64,000 nucleotides of DNA from assembly GCF_021049265.1 (NCBI RefSeq), contig NZ_CP088018.1, positions 1 to 64,000 on the forward strand, given 5' to 3'. Source of the stretch: Ruania suaedae. Its GTDB lineage: Bacteria > Actinomycetota > Actinomycetes > Actinomycetales > Beutenbergiaceae. Position numbers and translations under genes: made by a program. Positions 35,873 through 43,972 of the stretch are shown here, piece after piece (within the stretch, counting starts at the first letter, position 1; each line of letters starts with the position of its first letter). The notes under the pieces are model-generated. The model did no database searches. It was not told where the DNA came from and worked only from the letters and a program-made list of their open reading frames with translations.

Positions 35873-36681
35873 GCGAACGTGACCTCGCGTCGGTGAGCCC
35901 AGGCCGCACGGGTGGACGCGGCGGGGTGCTCGCCGTGCTCGAGCGCGGCTTCACCGTGATCCGGAACCAGAACTGGATGATCCTGGTGTCGGGCTTCTTC
36001 GAGCCCGTCTTCTACCTGCTCGCGATGGGCGTCGGGATGGGGATGCTGGTGGGGGAGGTCTCCGGTCCTGGTGGCCGGGAGGTCACCTACGCGGCCTTCA
36101 TCGCCCCGGCCCTGCTCGCCACCTCGGCGATGAACGGCGCCTTCTACGACTCCACCTGGAACGTGTTCTTCAAGCTCCGCTTCGCCAAGCTCTACGAGGC
36201 GATGCTGCAGACCTCTCTCTCGCCCTGGAACGTGGCGCTCGGGGAGATCCTGATGGCGCTGTTCCGCGGGTTCCTGTACGCGCTCGGGTTCCTCGGCGTG
36301 CTGGCGATCATGGGCCTGGTCACCTCGTGGTGGGCACTGGCGATGGTGCCGGTGGCGGTGCTGATCGCCTTCGGTTTCGCCGCGCTGGGCATGGGCGTGA
36401 CCAGCTTTCTCACCCGGTTCCAGCAGATGGATCTGCTGAACTTCGTGATGCTGCCGATGTTCCTGTTCTCGGCCACGTTGTACCCGATCACGGTCTACCC
36501 CGAGGTGGTGCAGTGGTTCGTGATGGCCCTGCCGCTGTGGCACGGCGTGGAGCTGATGCGCCAGCTCTCGGTGGGCTACCTCACCACGGCTACGTTGGTG
36601 CACGTCGGGTACTTCCTGGCCATGACGGCGGCCGGCCTGTGGCTGACCACCAGGAGATTGCGGGCGCTCTTCCTTCGGTGA
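35869..36681 (+). CDS. ABC-2 type exporter permease, second subunit
   Basis: A 270-residue permease with six membrane segments, related to the preceding subunit: both keep FxLPxFLFSxTxxPxTVYP-like C-terminal halves (here MLPMFLFSATLYPITVYP near residue 198). ATG at 35869 overlaps the previous stop (ATGA). With 34063-35872 it forms an exporter of one ATPase and two permeases. The gene ends 12 bases before the convergent sortase gene, with no visible terminator between them. Confidence 0.88.
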   Translation: MSERDLASVSPGRTGGRGGVLAVLERGFTVIRNQNWMILVSGFFEPVFYLLAMGVGMGMLVGEVSGPGGREVTYAAFIAPALLATSAMNGAFYDSTWNVFFKLRFAKLYEAMLQTSLSPWNVALGEILMALFRGFLYALGFLGVLAIMGLVTSWWALAMVPVAVLIAFGFAALGMGVTSFLTRFQQMDLLNFVMLPMFLFSATLYPITVYPEVVQWFVMALPLWHGVELMRQLSVGYLTTATLVHVGYFLAMTAAGLWLTTRRLRALFLR

Positions 36682-36693
36682 GCCGGGCCGATC

Positions 36694-37392
36694 TCAGCCG
36701 TCCAGTGCGCCGTAGGCGATGAAGTTGTCCTCCAGCACGCCGGTGTCGGAGTTGAGGCCGTCGCAGGTGATCAGCCGGATCTCGGCCTCGTCGGTGTTGC
36801 CGTAGACCTCGAGCGTGGGGAAACCCTCGCGGCTCTTGTCGAAGAGCTCGGTGCGGTAGATCGTGAACGTGGCCACCGAGCCGTCCTCGCGGGTGACCTC
36901 GATGCTGTCCCCGACTTCGACCTGCGGCAGGTCGGCGAAGATCCCCGGGCCGCCCTCGATGCCGTTGCGATGACCGAGGATGACCGAGGGGCCGATTTCA
37001 CCCGGCGTGGGGGAGTGCACGTACCACCCGGGTGGGGACCCGAGGTTGTACGGGGGGACCTCGATCAGCCCGTTCTCCTGCAGCCCGAGCTCCATCAGCT
37101 CGTCCTCGACGCCGATCGCGGGCACCGACACCACAGTCGGCGCGGAGGCGGGCAGCGAGGGCGGCTCGGGCTCCTCGGTGGGAGTCGGCGAGGCCTCTTC
37201 GGTGGGCGTGGACGTGGGGGTGGGCTCCGCCGTCGGGGTGGCCTGGGAGGGGACCTCCTCCACCTGAGCGGGCTCGGTGGGAGCGGGCGCGGCGGCGCCG
37301 TCGTCGGGTCCGCCGCAGGCGGTGAGGGCGAGCGCGGCGGCCGCCGCGCAGACCGTGAGGCCTGCGCGGCGACCGCTGATGAGACGCGTCAT
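36694..37392 (-). CDS. class F sortase (predicted lipoprotein)
   Basis: A 232-residue sortase-family protein. Sortases cut surface proteins at a sorting motif and join them to the cell wall. The catalytic His lies in VILGHRNG (His141) and the Cys in RLITCDG (Cys210). A long Pro/Thr/Glu-rich linker spans about residues 32-83. The N-terminus ends in the lipobox LTAC (Cys26), so it may be lipid-anchored instead of membrane-spanning. The Arg expected after the Cys is not evident in the C-terminal TGVLEDNFIAYGAL. It lies 18 bases downstream of a gene for a likely surface protein. Confidence 0.85.
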   Translation of the reverse strand: MTRLISGRRAGLTVCAAAAALALTACGGPDDGAAAPAPTEPAQVEEVPSQATPTAEPTPTSTPTEEASPTPTEEPEPPSLPASAPTVVSVPAIGVEDELMELGLQENGLIEVPPYNLGSPPGWYVHSPTPGEIGPSVILGHRNGIEGGPGIFADLPQVEVGDSIEVTREDGSVATFTIYRTELFDKSREGFPTLEVYGNTDEAEIRLITCDGLNSDTGVLEDNFIAYGALDG

Positions 37393-37410
37393 CGGTGAGT
37401 GCTCACCCGA

Positions 37411-38184
37411 TCAGACGTTGTCCGAGCGACGACGCAGCATCCAGGCGCCACCGGCCACGAGGGCCAGAGCACCGGCGCTGGCACCGACGATCACGCCGGT
37501 GTTGTCGGCGGGCTGCACCGGCGAACCGGTGTCGGCGCCACCGTCGGGCATCGCACCCATCTGCGAGACGCTGACCGTGCCGCAGGCGGCGGGGAGGGTG
37601 GCAGCCAGCGGCAGCTCCTCGTTCAGCGGGCTCATCTTCTCAGCGGCCTCCTCGCTCAGGAGGGTCGGGTCGACACCGTGGATGACCACGACGGCAGTCC
37701 CGTCGGCCAGGGCCGCCGCGCTGTCGTCATTGATCTCGAAGGTGCGCTCGTAGGTGTACTCAGCACCGCCGGGGTAGCGCTCCACGGCGAGTGCCGAGTC
37801 GGCGCTGGTGTCACCCTCGGTGGTCAGCGAGGTGCTGACCTCGCCGTAGGACGGAATGCCCTCCGGCGTGCTGACCGCGCCGTCACCGTCGGTGTCCGCG
37901 CTTGCGTCCGGGCAGACGCCCTCGCCGCCGACGTGGATGTGCTGAGCGTGCGGGAACGGTCCGTCCATGAACTCGGCGGCCGCGCCCGAGATGTTGATCG
38001 TGACCGTCGCCTCGTTGCCGTCGAGCTCGATCATGGCGTCACCGCTGGTGCCGCTGCCGTTGAGCTCGTCGAGCGAGGTCTGGCCCGACCACGGCTCGCT
38101 GGTGTCGGCGAGGGCCGGTCCTGCAGCCATGGCCATCGCTCCGAGAGCCAGGGCCGGTACTGCCAGTAGCGTCTTCTTCCGCAT
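37411..38184 (-). CDS. secreted, membrane- or wall-anchored protein, CHRD-like
   Basis: A 257-residue secreted protein. The signal peptide MRKKTLLAVPALALGAMAMA continues to a cleavage site after AGPALA (about residue 26). The central domain has the motif HAQHIHVGGEGVCP near residue 77, reminiscent of CHRD domains, and two cysteines likely form a disulfide. The C-terminus has a Gly/Pro spacer, a hydrophobic segment and RRRSDNV, like a sortase sorting signal without a canonical LPXTG. ATG at 38184 follows GAGGAGA. It precedes the sortase gene by 18 bases, so it is a likely partner or substrate. Confidence 0.75.
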   Translation of the reverse strand: MRKKTLLAVPALALGAMAMAAGPALADTSEPWSGQTSLDELNGSGTSGDAMIELDGNEATVTINISGAAAEFMDGPFPHAQHIHVGGEGVCPDASADTDGDGAVSTPEGIPSYGEVSTSLTTEGDTSADSALAVERYPGGAEYTYERTFEINDDSAAALADGTAVVVIHGVDPTLLSEEAAEKMSPLNEELPLAATLPAACGTVSVSQMGAMPDGGADTGSPVQPADNTGVIVGASAGALALVAGGAWMLRRRSDNV

Positions 38185-38529
38185 CGTGCATCTCCTCTGT
38201 GGTTCGTATGCTCCGGTGGCTACATTGCCGTCGTGCCCGAGGGACGGGGGCCGGAGCCGGGCACAGCTTGTGTGCATCAGTTCGTGCGGTCGTGGTGCGC
38301 GCTCCGAGCGTCCGGACGCTGCGCGCTGGCAATCACCGCCCTCCGAGCAGATCGACGCTCTCCCGAGGCAGCCGTCCCTACGGACGGGGGATGCGGCAGA
38401 CGCATGAGGGTGCCTCCCTCGCAGTCGGGATCCTGGCACTTCTGGTTCGGAGCCGCTGCGAGGACGGATTGGTCCGGATCGAGATTTCTTTTTCCGGGAG
38501 CTGTGAGCGTGTGCCTCAGGCCTCAGGCC
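38185..38529. other. 345-base gap without a convincing gene
   Basis: This region lies between the start of the secreted-protein gene and the end of the FCD regulator. It must hold the promoter of the secreted-protein/sortase pair, though I cannot place boxes with confidence. It contains a T-rich run (TTTCTTTTT near 38485-38493) that is unusual at this GC content, and the start of the CCTCAGG tandem repeat. Confidence 0.5.
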
Positions 38530-38541
38530 TCAGGCCTCAGG
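38514..38541. repeat. four tandem copies of CCTCAGG
   Basis: Four perfect, adjacent copies of the heptamer CCTCAGG occupy 38514-38520, 38521-38527, 38528-38534 and 38535-38541. The stop codon of the FCD regulator (38530-38532, minus strand) lies in the third copy, so the array crosses the end of the reading frame. Confidence 0.9.
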
Positions 38542-39198
38542 CAGCTCCAGCTGCCGCAGCCGGGAGTAGGCGCCGCGCATGTGGTCGGCGACGGCCTCGC
38601 GCGCCGCTCCCGTCTCGCCCGAGGCGAGGATGTCCCGCAGGGCCTTGTGCTCGGGGTAGCCGACGGTGGGGAAGTCCGGGAAGTTGATGTTGCGGGTGAT
38701 GAGGAAGAACCCGACCTGGCTGCGGATGGAGGTCCACACGCGCTGCAGGCGCGCGTGATCGGAGGCGTCGTAGACCACGTCGTGGAAGGCCAGGTCCAGG
38801 GCCACCGCCTCCTCCGGCTGCACGGAGCCGGAGGTGTCCTTCATCCGCTCCAGCACCCGATCGAGCTCGGCGAGGTGGGCCTGGGTGAGCCGGGTGGCCG
38901 CTCGTTCGCCGGCGAGGGCCTCGATCGCGGTGCGCAGGGTGTGGACCTCTTCGACGTCACGCTGGGTGAGCACGGAGACGAAGGCGCCGCGGTGGCGCCG
39001 GATCTCGACCTGCCCCTCCGCCTCGAGGAGTGCGAGCGCCTCGCGCACGGGGCCGCGGCTGACGTCGAGGGACTCGGCGATCTCGGCCTCGCGCAGCCGG
39101 GACCCGGGCGGCAGCTCGCCGTTGGCCATCTTCTCGCGCAGCACCCGCACCACCTGCTCGCTGAGCGAGGTGCGTGGCCCGATCGTTCCCAGCGTCAT
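38530..39198 (-). CDS. GntR family transcriptional regulator (FCD/FadR type), probable regulator of the GH39 operon
   Basis: A 222-residue regulator with a winged helix (LSEQVVRVLREKMANGEL to SRGPVREALALLEAEGQV, about residues 12-60) and an all-helical FCD ligand domain; the metal-site pattern includes Asp-x3-His in LDLAFHDVVY near residue 133 and a His near the C-terminus. ATG at 39198 with GAAGGGA upstream. The frame stays open far upstream only because it lies antisense to the GH39 gene. Divergent overlapping promoters with the GH39 operon make that operon its likely target. The C-terminus (LPEA) is encoded within a CCTCAGG repeat. Confidence 0.88.
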   Translation of the reverse strand: MTLGTIGPRTSLSEQVVRVLREKMANGELPPGSRLREAEIAESLDVSRGPVREALALLEAEGQVEIRRHRGAFVSVLTQRDVEEVHTLRTAIEALAGERAATRLTQAHLAELDRVLERMKDTSGSVQPEEAVALDLAFHDVVYDASDHARLQRVWTSIRSQVGFFLITRNINFPDFPTVGYPEHKALRDILASGETGAAREAVADHMRGAYSRLRQLELPEA

Positions 39199-39290
39199 CG
39201 CTCGTCCCTTCTCGCCGTGCCGGGCAGTCGTCCGATCCTCACATGATGGCGGCTCCCGGCGATGCCCGCCCGATACCCGTCTCTGCAGAA

Positions 39291-39329
39291 AATATAGCGT
39301 TGACAATCTGCAATTGCCAGGTCTACCGT
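39291..39329. promoter_or_regulatory. overlapping divergent promoters of the FCD regulator and GH39 operon
   Basis: Rightward: TTGACA (39300-39305), 18 bases, TACCGT (39324-39329). Leftward: TGGCAA (minus strand, 39319-39314), 17 bases, TATATT (39296-39291). The two promoters interlock, and CAATCTGCAATTG (39304-39316, arms CAAT and ATTG) lies between them as a possible operator. One regulator bound here could control both directions. Confidence 0.55.
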
Positions 39330-39402
39330 CGGAGTATGTCGTCACCGAGGACGACGGTCCTCCATGAGGGCACGGCGCCGACGCAGGAGAGGCATTCCCC
39401 AC

Positions 39403-41175
39403 GTGAGCACCCGAACCGACCAGACCGCTCGCCCCGAGGCCATCGGTCCCCGCCCGGATCACAACCCGGGCATCGGCACCGACGTCTCGCCCTATCCGAA
39501 GGCCGCGCCGAGCGACGCCAGCGCCCCCCATGTGCATGCCGCGGAGGTGGAGGTCGATGCCGCCTCGGACGCCGGGCCGCTCGCCCGCATGTGGGAGAGC
39601 ATCGGCTATGACGAGATCAACTGGACCTACACCCCGACCGGGCGCACGCTGCTGAACACCTTCGGCGAGATGACCACCCGCGGCTTCCATGTCCGCCCGC
39701 ACTACGTGTTCTGCTCCGGCAGCGGTTTCGGTATCCCCCACTGGGGCAACGGCAACGTGTATCACGAGAGCAACGACGGTTCCGTGACGTACGACTTCAC
39801 CATCGTCGACCAGGCCTATGACGCGATCGTCGAGGCCGGCCACCACGTGCTGGTCGAGATCGCCTTCACCCCGCGCGACCTGCTGCCCGAGCAGGCGGCC
39901 GAGCTCACCGTGACGCCGAGCCCGACGGTCTACAGCGCGTACGAGGCCGGCCAATGGGCCTACCCCCCGCGCGACTACGAGCGCTGGGGTGCACTCGTGG
40001 CTGCCCACGCTCAGCACTGCCTGGAGCGTTACGGGGCCGAGGAGGTCGACACCTGGCTCTGGGAACTGTGGAACGAGCCGGACATCTTCTACTGGCGGGG
40101 CACGCCCCAGGAGTTCTACGACCTCTACTCCGTCACGGCCCGCGCGGTCCGCTCCGTGCTCCCCGAGGCGAAGGTCGGTGGCCCCACCGTCACCGGCGCC
40201 GGCGTGGAGTTCATGCGCGGCTTCCTCCAGCACACCCGAGACGCCGGCGACCCGCTGGACTTCGTCTCCTTCCACACCAAGGGCTCGGCCTTCACACCCT
40301 GGCGCGCCTACGGCCCGACCGGGGCGCCCGCCACCGAGCAGCAGAACCCGTCGGCCAACAAGATGATCTTCGAGGTCCAGCGTCTGCTGCGGGTGATCGC
40401 GGAGTTCCCCGAGTACCACCACCTGCCCGCGATCGTGGACGAGTGCGACGCGGGCGTCCCGGCACACTTCTCGGCCTACGACAACGGCAACTTCGCCTTC
40501 CAGAACACCGAGTACTTCCCGGTCTTCCAGGTGAAGCTGATGAAGAAGCTGCTCGACCTCAACGCCCTGGAGCCGGTCCAGGTGGAACAGGCCACCTCCT
40601 GGAGCTTCTACTTCGAGGGTGAACGCTACTTCGAGGGCACGCGCGCCTTTCTCACCGCCGGTGGGGTGGAGAAGCCTCTCCTGAACGCCTACCGGATGCT
40701 CAGCCATCTCGGCGAGCGTCGCCTGACCGCCTCGTCGAACGCCGCCGTCGATGTCGCGCAGATCGACCACCAGACCGGCGCGAGCATGCCCGAGGAGGTG
40801 GACGTGCTGGCCTCGCGTAGCGAGAACGGCACCGTCGCGGTCCTCGTGTGGCGCCACACCGACGACCAGTACCGCACCGACACCGCCGAGACCGAGGTGA
40901 GCCTCGCCGTCACCGGTCTCGAGGGTTCCTACACGGTGCGTCACTTCCGTATCGACGCCGACCGCTCCAACTCGCACACCCGCTGGACCGAGCAGGGCAG
41001 CCCGCAGGTTCCCACCGCCGACCAGCTTGCCGCGATCAAGGCCCGGCAGGGCCTGGAAGAGCTCAGCCCTTCCACCCGGATCACGACGGCGGAGGGCGCC
41101 TACCGCACCAGCCTCACCCTGCCGCTGCCCTCGGCCTCGCTGCTGGTGCTCGAACCCGAGGGGGCGGGCCGATGA
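39403..41175 (+). CDS. glycoside hydrolase family 39 (beta-xylosidase-like)
   Basis: A 590-residue GH39 enzyme, a retaining glycosidase clan with beta-xylosidases and related activities. The acid/base Glu is in WELWNEPDIFYW (Glu225) and the probable nucleophile in AIVDECDAG (Glu347). A C-terminal beta-sandwich follows the TIM barrel from about residue 450. No signal peptide is present, so it should be cytoplasmic. GTG at 39403 is chosen with GGAGAGG upstream; ATG at 39364 would add an Arg-rich stretch without a ribosome site. The stop overlaps the next gene. Substrate (xyloside, arabinoside or other) is open. Confidence 0.88.
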   Translation: MSTRTDQTARPEAIGPRPDHNPGIGTDVSPYPKAAPSDASAPHVHAAEVEVDAASDAGPLARMWESIGYDEINWTYTPTGRTLLNTFGEMTTRGFHVRPHYVFCSGSGFGIPHWGNGNVYHESNDGSVTYDFTIVDQAYDAIVEAGHHVLVEIAFTPRDLLPEQAAELTVTPSPTVYSAYEAGQWAYPPRDYERWGALVAAHAQHCLERYGAEEVDTWLWELWNEPDIFYWRGTPQEFYDLYSVTARAVRSVLPEAKVGGPTVTGAGVEFMRGFLQHTRDAGDPLDFVSFHTKGSAFTPWRAYGPTGAPATEQQNPSANKMIFEVQRLLRVIAEFPEYHHLPAIVDECDAGVPAHFSAYDNGNFAFQNTEYFPVFQVKLMKKLLDLNALEPVQVEQATSWSFYFEGERYFEGTRAFLTAGGVEKPLLNAYRMLSHLGERRLTASSNAAVDVAQIDHQTGASMPEEVDVLASRSENGTVAVLVWRHTDDQYRTDTAETEVSLAVTGLEGSYTVRHFRIDADRSNSHTRWTEQGSPQVPTADQLAAIKARQGLEELSPSTRITTAEGAYRTSLTLPLPSASLLVLEPEGAGR

Positions 41176-42017
41176 ACGAGACGTTCTCCCGGCGGGTCCC
41201 GCTGGCCGGTGGCACGTCGATCCCGCAGCTCGGGCTGGGGGTCTTCCAGGTCGAGTCGGGCGGGACCCAGCAGGTGGTCGAGCGGGCGCTGGAGATCGGC
41301 TACCGGCACATCGACACCGCTGCGGCGTACGTCAACGAGGAGGGCGTCGGCGCCGCCATCCATGCCTCCGGCATCCCGCGCGAGGAGGTGTTCGTCACCT
41401 CCAAGCTCCGCAACGGCGATCAGGGCTACGAGTCCGCCCTGCGGGCCTACGCCGACACCTGCACCCGGCTGGGGCTGGAGCGCCTCGACCTCTACCTGAT
41501 CCACTGGCCGAACCCGGCCGCGGGGCTGTGGCAGGACACCTGGCGTGCCCTGGCGCGCCTGGCGGACCAGGGCGAGGTGGCCGCCGTCGGGGTCTCGAAC
41601 TTCATGCCCGAGCATCTGGAGGAGCTGGCGCAATTGTCGGAGGTGACCCCCGCCGTCAACCAGATCGAGTTGCACCCCACCTACCAGCAGCGCGAGCTCG
41701 CCGATCACTGCCGTGAGCGTGGGATCGCGGTGCAGGCCTACTCCCCGCTCGGGCAGGCCGGCGACCTCGAGCACCCGGCGATCACGGAGCTGGCCGGCCG
41801 GCTGGACGTGAGCCCTGCACAGGTGATCCTGCGTTGGCACCTGGACCGTGGGCACGTCGTGATCCCCAAGACGGTCTCGCCGGAGCGGATGCGTTCGAAC
41901 GCCGATCTCGACGATGTGGCGCTGAGCGAGGCAGACCTGGCTGTGCTCGACGGGCTCGACTCCGGTCAACGCATCGGCAACGACCCGTACACCTTCGACA
42001 AGTCCCAGATCCGCTGA
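41172..42017 (+). CDS. aldo/keto reductase (2,5-diketogluconate reductase/xylose reductase-like)
   Basis: A 281-residue aldo/keto reductase. The tetrad is visible: Asp and Tyr in HIDTAAAYVNEEG near residues 46-51, Lys in FVTSKLRNG near 78 and His in YLIHWPNP near 111. The cofactor motif VIPKTVSPERMRSN lies near 233-246. It resembles the 2,5-diketo-gluconate/aldose reductase subgroup, so it could reduce the sugar released by the GH39 enzyme. ATG at 41172 overlaps the GH39 stop (ATGA). Twenty-five bases separate it from the permease genes. Confidence 0.88.
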   Translation: MNETFSRRVPLAGGTSIPQLGLGVFQVESGGTQQVVERALEIGYRHIDTAAAYVNEEGVGAAIHASGIPREEVFVTSKLRNGDQGYESALRAYADTCTRLGLERLDLYLIHWPNPAAGLWQDTWRALARLADQGEVAAVGVSNFMPEHLEELAQLSEVTPAVNQIELHPTYQQRELADHCRERGIAVQAYSPLGQAGDLEHPAITELAGRLDVSPAQVILRWHLDRGHVVIPKTVSPERMRSNADLDDVALSEADLAVLDGLDSGQRIGNDPYTFDKSQIR

Positions 42018-42042
42018 CCCACCGACCAGTTCGGAGAACTCG

Positions 42043-43020
42043 ATGGCGAGTCCCACACTGATCGCCGAGACGGCCACCCGGTCCGGCTCGGCAGCCAGAA
42101 AGACAGCGAAGCGACCGGGCCAGCGCTCGCGCGAGCGCCGACGCAACCTCTGGATCTACGCGTTCCTGCTGCCCACCTTCATCCTCTACGGGCTCTACAC
42201 CCTCTATCCGATGGTGGCCAGCTACTGGTACTCGCTGGTGGAATGGAACGGTTTCTCCAGCCAGCAGACGTTCGTCGGGGTGGAGAACTACCGGCGGGTC
42301 TTCGCCGATCCGCTGTTCTGGTCCTCGGTGCGGGTGACGTTGCTGTTCATGCTGATCGTGGCCCCGCTGCGGGTGTTCGGTGCGTTCGCCCTGGCGATCC
42401 TGCTGAACTCCCCGAAACTGCCGCTGCGCTCGTTCTTCCGCACCGCCTACTTCCTGCCGGTGGTCACCACGACGGCGATCGTCGGTGTGGTGATGCGGTT
42501 CATCTTCGACCCGGCCAGTGGTCCGACGGCGGCGCTCGCCCAGATCTTCGGACTGGGCCCGATCGACCTGCTCGGCTCCTCCGAGACCGCCCTCATCACC
42601 GCCGGCGTGGTCTACGTGTGGAAGTTCTTCGGCATCACGCTGATCTACTGGCTGGCCGCGCTGCAGACCATCCCGGCGGACCTGTACGAGGCCGCGCGGA
42701 TCGACGGTGCCGGTCCGGTGCGGCTGTTCCGCTACATCACGCTGCCGATGCTGATCCCGTTCCTGCTGATCATCACGGTGCTCACGATCGAGGACTGCTT
42801 CCATGCGTTCGACCTGATGCAGACGATGACCGCGGGAGGGCCGTTCTTCAGCACCGAGATCATCGAGATCTACATCTACCGGTGGGCCTTCGCGGCCTCC
42901 ATCCCACAGCTCGGGTTCGCCTCCGCGGCAGCCGTGCTGTTCGGGGTGATCGTCCTGCTGGTCGTCATCCTGCAGGTGTGGGCGACCGTGGTCTCCCGAC
43001 GGATGAGGAGTCGAGCATGA
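42043..43020 (+). CDS. ABC sugar importer permease (MalF/UgpA type), GH39 operon
   Basis: A 325-residue permease with a charged N-terminal 35 residues, about six membrane segments and the EAA loop (LYEAARIDGAGPVRLFRYI near residue 215). It forms the membrane channel with the next gene's product. ATG at 42043 follows GGAGAAC. The stop overlaps the start of the second permease (ATGA). As in the other importer in this window, no ATPase gene is present. Confidence 0.92.
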   Translation: MASPTLIAETATRSGSAARKTAKRPGQRSRERRRNLWIYAFLLPTFILYGLYTLYPMVASYWYSLVEWNGFSSQQTFVGVENYRRVFADPLFWSSVRVTLLFMLIVAPLRVFGAFALAILLNSPKLPLRSFFRTAYFLPVVTTTAIVGVVMRFIFDPASGPTAALAQIFGLGPIDLLGSSETALITAGVVYVWKFFGITLIYWLAALQTIPADLYEAARIDGAGPVRLFRYITLPMLIPFLLIITVLTIEDCFHAFDLMQTMTAGGPFFSTEIIEIYIYRWAFAASIPQLGFASAAAVLFGVIVLLVVILQVWATVVSRRMRSRA

Positions 43021-43901
43021 GTGTCATCGCGAAGGAGCGGAAGGCCCCGACGGCGCGCAGGACCACGCGCCGCGTGGGACGGCGGTTCTGGTGGTGGGTG
43101 CTCACCGCCTTGCTGCTCGCGCTGGCGTTCGTGTGGGTCTTCCCCTTCATCTGGATGGTCTCGGCGTCGTTGAAGACCTCCGGGGAGATCTTCGGCGGCG
43201 GCCTGGGGCTGATCCCGGAGGCGTTGCAGTGGGAGAACTACTCCCGGGCCTGGATCGACGGCCGGTTCAACGTGTATCTCCTCAACACGGTGATCGTGAC
43301 CGTGGCCACCACGGTGATCGTGGTGGTGCGGTGCGCGCTCGCCGGGTACGTGCTGGGCCGGTACCGGTTCCCGGGTTCGCGGCTCGTGATCGCGATCCTG
43401 GTGGCGACCCTGTTCGTGCCGACCGGCTACACCATCATCCCGGTAGTCAAGCTCTCCATGGAACTCGGCCTGCTCGACAGTCTCGCCGGGATGATCCTGG
43501 CGCTGGCCGGCGCGGCGAATGTGGCCTCCATCCTCATCTACGCAGGCTATTTCCGCGGTATGCCCGCCGAGCTCGAGGAGGCCTCGATCGTGGACGGCGC
43601 GGGCTTCGTGCGCACGTTCACCCAGATCATGCTTCCGCTGTCGATGCCGGTGACGGCGACCGTCGGCATCCTGACCTTCCTGTTCACCTGGAACGCGTTC
43701 TTCCTGCCGCTGGTCTTCTCCTTCTCCAACCCGGCGCTGCGCACCGTGAGCGTCGGCATGCAGGCCTTCGTCGGGGAGAACTCCACCGACTGGCCCGGAA
43801 TGGCGGCGGCGGGCGTGATCTCGCTGCTGCCCATCGTGGCGCTGTTCGTGTTCATGCAGCGCTACTTCGTCGAAGGCATCGCCGGGGCGGTGAAGTCCTG
43901 A
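43017..43901 (+). CDS. ABC sugar importer permease (MalG type), GH39 operon
   Basis: A 294-residue permease with six membrane segments and the EAA loop (LEEASIVDGAGFVRTFTQI near residue 185). A basic N-terminus of about 20 residues precedes the first membrane segment. ATG at 43017 overlaps the preceding stop. Seventy-one bases separate it from the binding-protein gene, an uncommon order because the binding protein usually comes first. Confidence 0.92.
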   Translation: MSVIAKERKAPTARRTTRRVGRRFWWWVLTALLLALAFVWVFPFIWMVSASLKTSGEIFGGGLGLIPEALQWENYSRAWIDGRFNVYLLNTVIVTVATTVIVVVRCALAGYVLGRYRFPGSRLVIAILVATLFVPTGYTIIPVVKLSMELGLLDSLAGMILALAGAANVASILIYAGYFRGMPAELEEASIVDGAGFVRTFTQIMLPLSMPVTATVGILTFLFTWNAFFLPLVFSFSNPALRTVSVGMQAFVGENSTDWPGMAAAGVISLLPIVALFVFMQRYFVEGIAGAVKS

Positions 43902-43972
43902 CCGACACGCCCAGCACCTTCGACCCCCTGCGACTCCCACCCGACCCTTTCGATCTCGACGAGGAGATTCTC

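Noticed and set aside
38530-40977. An 815-residue extension of the FCD regulator
   Set aside because: The extra 593 residues lie antisense to the GH39 gene and upstream of a good start with a ribosome site at 39198; the family length is about 220.
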